Below are positions 22,018-26,405 of a stretch of 26,405 nucleotides of DNA, piece after piece. A model generated the notes under the pieces. It saw nothing but the letters and a program-made list of their open reading frames with translations. It searched no databases and was not told where the DNA came from. The translations under genes were made by a program, and so were the position numbers. The stretch is taken from assembly GCA_032433595.1 (NCBI GenBank), contig JASWJB010000460.1:1-26405 (forward strand), given 5' to 3'. The DNA is from Conoideocrella luteorostrata (Eukaryota > Ascomycota > Sordariomycetes > Hypocreales > Clavicipitaceae). The stretch's first letter is position 1, and each line of letters starts with the position of its first letter.

Positions 22018-24501
22018 ATGGTTGCCACCGAGACTATCCTCCAAGGCGTCTCCGTCAACGGAAAGGTTGACGAGATTCACCGCAAGATCCTCACTCCCCA
22101 GGCTCTTGCTTTCCTTGCTCTCCTGCACCGCTCGTTCAATGCCACTCGCAAGCATCTGCTGGAGCGCCGCATAATCCGCCAGGCCGAGATCGACCGAGGT
22201 GTTTTGCCCGACTTCCTCCCGGAGACCAAGCACATCCGCGAGAATGCCACCTGGAAAGGAGCCTCTCCTGCTCCCGGTCTGGTTGACCGCCGCGTGGAGA
22301 TTACCGGCCCTACGGATAGAAAGATGGTTGTGAATGCGTTGAATGCTGATGTGTATACTTATATGGCTGATTTTGAAGGTGAGTCGCACACTGTTTTCTT
22401 GGATGGATCGGCCGAATCTTAATTGGGGTGTTGGAGAGCTGTTTCATGCCACTGCAAACGATGGCTCGGATAATCACGTTAATGTTCTTTTTTTACTTTT
22501 TTTACTTTTTTTTTTTTTTGTGCTGCATTATGTGGTGGTTATGGCGTAGACATTTTTGCCGAGGATGTTGCTACACCGAGTCACAAGCTACGCCTGATGC
22601 CGAGACTCGTCCATTAAAAAGTTTGCTGGCATGAGCAAAGTATAGAAAGCTAATGGTAAACTTCTGATTAGATTCGAGCGCTCCTACTTGGGAGAACATG
22701 ATCAATGGCCAGGTCAACTTGTACGACGCCAACCGCCGCCAGGTTGACTTCAAGCAAGGCCAGAAGGCGTACAAGCTCCGAACTGACAGGAAGCTGCCTA
22801 CGCTCATTGTCCGACCCAGAGGCTGGCACCTCGAGGAGAAGCACGTCACCGTTGACGGCGAGCCCATCTCAGGAGGTCTCTTTGACTTTGGTCTGTACTT
22901 CTTCCACAATGGGTTTGAGACCCAGCGCCGAGGCTTCGGCCCCTACTTCTATCTCCCCAAGATGGAGTCTCACCTCGAGGCCCGTCTGTGGAACGATGTC
23001 TTCAACCTCTCCCAGGACTACATCGGCATGCCTCGCGGCACCATCCGCGGCACCGTCCTGATTGAAACCATTCTGGCGGCCTTCGAGATGGACGAGATCA
23101 TCTACGAGCTGCGCGACCACAGCTCTGGCCTCAACTGTGGTCGCTGGGACTACATCTTCAGCACCATCAAGAAGTTCCGCCAGAACCCCAACTTTGTGCT
23201 GCCTGACCGATCGTGCGTCACCATGACTGTGCCCTTCATGGACGCCTACGTCAAGCTGCTCATCCAGACGTGCCACAAGCGCGGTGTTCACGCCATGGGC
23301 GGCATGGCTGCCCAAATCCCCATCAAGGATGACAAGCAGGCCAACGACAAGGCCATGGAGAACGTCCGCGCCGACAAGCTGCGCGAGGTGCGTGCCGGCC
23401 ATGACGGCACCTGGGTTGCCCACCCGGCGCTGGCTTCCATTGCCCTCGAAATCTTCAACAAGAACATGCCTACCCCTAACCAGCTGTTTGTGCGTCGGGA
23501 GGAGGTCAAGGTTGGCCAGAATGACCTGCTCAACATGAACGTGCCGGGAAGCATTACCGAGGACGGCATCAAGAAGAACCTCAATATTGGGTTGGGATAC
23601 ATGGAGGCTTGGATTCGTGGTGTCGGCTGCGTGCCTATCAACTACTTGATGTAAGTTTCAAAGTTCCTCGTCCACAAAAACACACAAAAAAAAGACAAAA
23701 AAAACAAACAAACAAACCAGCTGTGCCCCCTCTCGCCAACCCCCAATCCGGAACGGAATCCAGTAATACTGACATGTTGGAAAAAAACAAAGGGAGGACG
23801 CCGCTACCGCCGAAGTCTCCCGTTCCCAGCTGTGGCAATGGGTCAAGCACGGCGTCTCAACCTCAGAAGGCAAGCGCGTCGACAAGGCCTACGCTCTGAA
23901 GCTTCTGAAGGAGTGCGCCGATGGCCTGGCCTCCAAGGCCCCCAAGGGGAACAAGTTCCATCTCGCTGCGCAGTACTTTGCCGGCCAGGTGACGGGTGAA
24001 GACTATGCCGACTTCCTGACAACGTAAGTTGACCATGCATTCCCCCATTCCCCAAACGGAGAAATCCGACATCTTCGTTTTGCCCTACCGAAGCACACAA
24101 CACATAAGTCATGCATTCCCTGCTCCCCCACTCTCAAAGAGGACAAATCCGACATATTCTGTTGCCCTGCATGATACTCCGTGCAGAATACGGCATACAG
24201 AATGCCCAAGCCACGCAGCGCCCACAAAACACAAAACACAGAACACAGAACACAAACACACTAGCCATGCATCATCCCCAGCTGGCGAAATGCCCGATAT
24301 CTTTTCCCATCCCCTACAGAATACGTACACAACACGCAAGCCACGTATCAAGAAGATGCAGCTATATCTCACTGCTCCAAAACCCACATTTTTCCTGTTT
24401 TTCACCCGTTTCACCGAATTACCGGCTAATGTCTGAAACGCAGGCTGCTGTACAATGAAATTACACAGGTTGGCACCCCCAGCCCGGCATCTAAGCTGTA
24501 A
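22018..24501 (+). CDS. acuE: Malate synthase, peroxisomal (glyoxylate cycle)
   Basis: Malate synthase condenses glyoxylate with acetyl-CoA to malate, the second dedicated step of the glyoxylate cycle, needed for growth on acetate and fatty acids. Four exons (22018-22378, 22672-23650, 23793-24023, 24444-24501) encode 542 aa, the normal length for the A-type enzyme. The family signature [16 protein letters not shown] is at 268-283. Probable active-site residues are Arg170 in RPRGWH and the metal ligands Glu252 and Asp280. DGTWVAHPA is also typical. The protein ends SKL, a PTS1 signal, so it is imported into peroxisomes. Introns of 293, 142 and 420 nt are much longer than those of the neighbouring genes and are rich in homopolymers or repeats. 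The last exon encodes only the final 18 residues, including SKL. Regulation by acetate, fatty acids and glucose repression is known for the family. Confidence 0.97.
24034..24345 (+). repeat. Three degenerate repeats inside acuE intron 3
   Basis: Units begin with CATGCAT at 24034, 24110 and 24266. Each continues with a C-rich block, then a GAAATCCGACATCTTC-like block (GACAAATCCGACATATTC in unit 2; GAAATGCCCGATATCTT in unit 3), then a CCCTAC/CCCTGC block and an ACACAACAC or AAGCCACG end. Unit 2 also carries an ACACAAA/ACACAGA run (24213-24258). Tandem duplication of about 76-156 bp units explains the unusual 420-nt intron. Confidence 0.7.
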
Positions 24502-26240
24502 ACACGGGAGGGGAAGGAGCCGGTGCGGATACTTGCTGTGGCGGAGGGGGTTGTTTAGGTTTGAGGATATTCGTTGTCAAGCACGGGGAGCAAAACTGTG
24601 TTTCTCATGTGACATTTATGTAGTTAGTAGGATGTCATGTTGTTTCTGTCCGTGTGTCAACGGCTAGTTCCTGACGTCCTGGGACGTGAGGCGTGCGTTT
24701 TCCGGGGAAGTTTGATACTTGAAACTTGACTGTACGATTGCTATGCTAGCTAGTCGTGGTGAGACAAGACGACAATATGGGAAGTCCTGCATCGTGTCGA
24801 TATTTGTGATGGTATCAGCGTGGGCTTTGTTTGGATCGAGCTTCATCTACGGCAAGGGGCTACAGTTGCACTTATCGCCATGTGTCGGTGACGGCATATG
24901 AACCTATGTATGAACCCCTATGTATGTATGTATGTACGCATGTCCGCGCAGCAGCACGAGTCGACTCTCGACCCTCGGGTCCCGACTCCTGACAGTAGAT
25001 CAGACCGCGATGCCAAATCGCAACTGCCGTCCGCATATTTCAAATACTGCTCTTGTGGGCACAGTCCCCCTCCCCCCTTCTTCCCTCTCCGGCACCATTA
25101 CCGTTACCATTACCATGATGGACTTGGGACTTGGGAATTCCTCACAGTCGGATGTCGGGCGTGGGACGTGGGATGTAGTCGCAATGATTGATCGCCACGA
25201 CCACAGCGCAGTTCTGTAACATGTCGATTTGCCATGACCCGGATGCAAACAAGTCTGTCCTTTCATCAATCCAAAACGCCACCTACTCAGTCAGTCACTC
25301 AGTCAGTCACTCAGTCAGTCACCCAGTTCACCCAGTCACCCAGTCATGTACTTAGATCGTACTTGCCAGCTAGTTAGGTCCTCCATCCAAGCGTGCTCCT
25401 CGCAGAAACGCCAGCCTCCGTGATCTGATCTGATCTGATGTGACATTGAGTCAAACACACCTGTGTACTCCGTACTTACACCCGAGTAGCCAGCTAGCCA
25501 GTTACTCCGAATCATCAGAACAAGCCCTCCTGATGATCTCTTTCTTCATCAACAACACCAACACCAACACCAACACCGACACCATCAACGCCAGCGCCAG
25601 CGCCAGCGCCAACATCGAGAAAAGCAGTCCGTCCGTCCCACATACATCAAACATGACAAACACGTTGTTGACCCGGCGCGCCCTGACTCGACCATCATCT
25701 GATGTCCAGACGGTTTCACGGCGATGCACCCCGACTCAGCCAGCCCGGTTCGGAGCAGCGTCCGCGGCGAGCCCATCCCCCCCCCCTCGATCGAGCACAT
25801 CGGCGCATTTACCTGTTTACTTACTACCTGTTTTCCCGGCAGTGAGTCCAGCAGGAGCGCAGAGAGGATCCCCCTTCTCCCCCCAAGAAGAGGCGCTATC
25901 GTTCGTTGTTGGCTGCTAGGTTTCCCAGGCCGGCAGCCCCCCCCCCCCCCTGGTCTGGAGATCGGGCGTATCAGATAGACAGCCCGCTTGGCTTGTGATT
26001 TGGAGCTTGGCCCAAAACACATATACCACATGCACACTTGCCAACTAGCTAACTGGCTTTTCGTCTAAACTCGTGGTTTGTTTGATCGTTCCCCTCTCCT
26101 GCTCTGCTCTGCTCTGCTCAGTCTGCCCTGCTCTGCATGTCTAGCCAGGTTGGACTCGGACCTCATGATGAAATGCAACGCCTCTAGTCGGCGCTTGCTG
26201 CTCATGGATCTGGATCAGGCCACCATTCATGCAGGTCCTG
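24502..26240. other. Intergenic region rich in simple repeats
   Basis: No gene was recognised on either strand. It contains TATG repeats (about 24919-24936), CTCAGTCAGTCA repeats (25285-25346), TGATC repeats (25421-25440), CAACAC and GCCAGC repeats (25552-25610), CTGCT repeats (about 26099-26120) and poly-C runs at 25777-25786 and 25937-25950. One exact TACGGAGTA-type motif is at 25466. Long frames over 25500-26037 are simple-repeat translations. Confidence 0.6.
25285..25346. repeat. Tandem CTCAGTCAGTCA array
   Basis: Three near-perfect 12-bp units followed by decayed CCCAGTCA-type units. This is simple-sequence DNA in the spacer after acuE. Confidence 0.8.
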
Positions 26241-26405
26241 TCATGTCATGTCGTGTCGTAACCCCCCCCTTGAATGCGCGTCCATGACCTCCTCAGGCAT
26301 GATGGTGTTGCCGAGTGATTTTGACATCTTTTTGCCTTGAGCATCCAGCGTGAATCCATGGGTGATGAGCGTCCTGAAAGGTGGCTGGATCTCTTCATCT
26401 GGTAC
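26241..26405 (-). CDS. ISM1: Mitochondrial isoleucyl-tRNA synthetase, fragment
   Basis: The frame is open at the window edge and ends in TGA at 26243-26241. It reads [14 protein letters not shown] followed by [11 protein letters not shown] and MPEEVMD. The HGFTLD and KMSKS elements identify a class I synthetase of the isoleucine type, most like fungal mitochondrial Ism1. KMSKS stabilises the adenylate transition state. After VMD (about 26291) similarity stops: the next residues are unrelated and the frame closes 16 codons later. The missing part (the end of the catalytic core and the anticodon-binding domain, normally several hundred residues) is not recognisable anywhere downstream in 1.7 kb. 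No consensus GT donor lies at the break; the only GT choices are GTCATG and GTTACG. It is either a truncated or rearranged copy, or an assembly junction near the 8-base G run. Confidence 0.85.
   Translation of the reverse strand, partial: VPDEEIQPPFRTLITHGFTLDAQGKKMSKSLGNTIMPEEVMDAHSRGGLRHDMT

Noticed and set aside
25502..26037. Overlapping 75- to 159-codon frames on both strands
   Set aside because: They are translations of CAACAC/GCCAGC repeats and poly-C tracts, and do not match the missing part of isoleucyl-tRNA synthetase.

Overview
The window looks like nuclear DNA of a filamentous ascomycete (Pezizomycotina; probably Sordariomycetes, perhaps Hypocreales). The reasons are short introns of about 50-75 nt with CTRAC branch points, a fungal Smc5, a Hsl1/Gin4-type kinase, an AcuE-type malate synthase ending in the peroxisomal signal SKL, and an intron-bearing nuclear tRNA-Gly. 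The order-level placement is an inference; no search was possible.

Layout. Positions 1-8357 are gene-poor: no conventional gene is convincing there. They do hold two tiny paralogous genes on the minus strand (2763-2867 and 6546-6656), encoding 34- and 36-residue single-pass membrane peptides with a shared 5' leader element. They also hold a diverged duplicated segment (about 5181-5450 and 6084-6310) and 16 of the window's 20 exact copies of the 9-mer TACGGAGTA. Next is smc5 on the minus strand (8358-11992, four exons, 1143 aa), with two GC-AG introns and a pair of MluI-type cell-cycle boxes in its promoter. A divergent 3.2-kb intergenic region follows, containing tRNA-Gly(GCC) (12615-12696, minus) and weak small-ORF candidates. 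Then comes a Nim1-family kinase on the plus strand (15191-19002, five exons, 1184 aa, C-terminal KA1 domain). A 3-kb gene-free stretch leads to malate synthase acuE on the plus strand (22018-24501, four exons, 542 aa). After a microsatellite-rich 1.7 kb, the right edge holds the KMSKS region of a mitochondrial isoleucyl-tRNA synthetase on the minus strand (26241-26405, open at the window edge), whose recognisable homology stops abruptly.

How they work together. The recognised genes are unlinked housekeeping functions: Smc5/6 DNA repair, septin/morphogenesis checkpoint signalling, the glyoxylate cycle and mitochondrial translation. They do not form a biosynthetic cluster. The least explained content is in the left third: the micro-membrane-protein pair, its conserved leader, the diverged duplication and the dense TACGGAGTA motif.

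Limits. Exon boundaries were derived by hand from splice consensus, reading frame and family knowledge. Family membership of the four named genes is firm. Everything said about the small peptides beyond paralogy and membrane character is inference.
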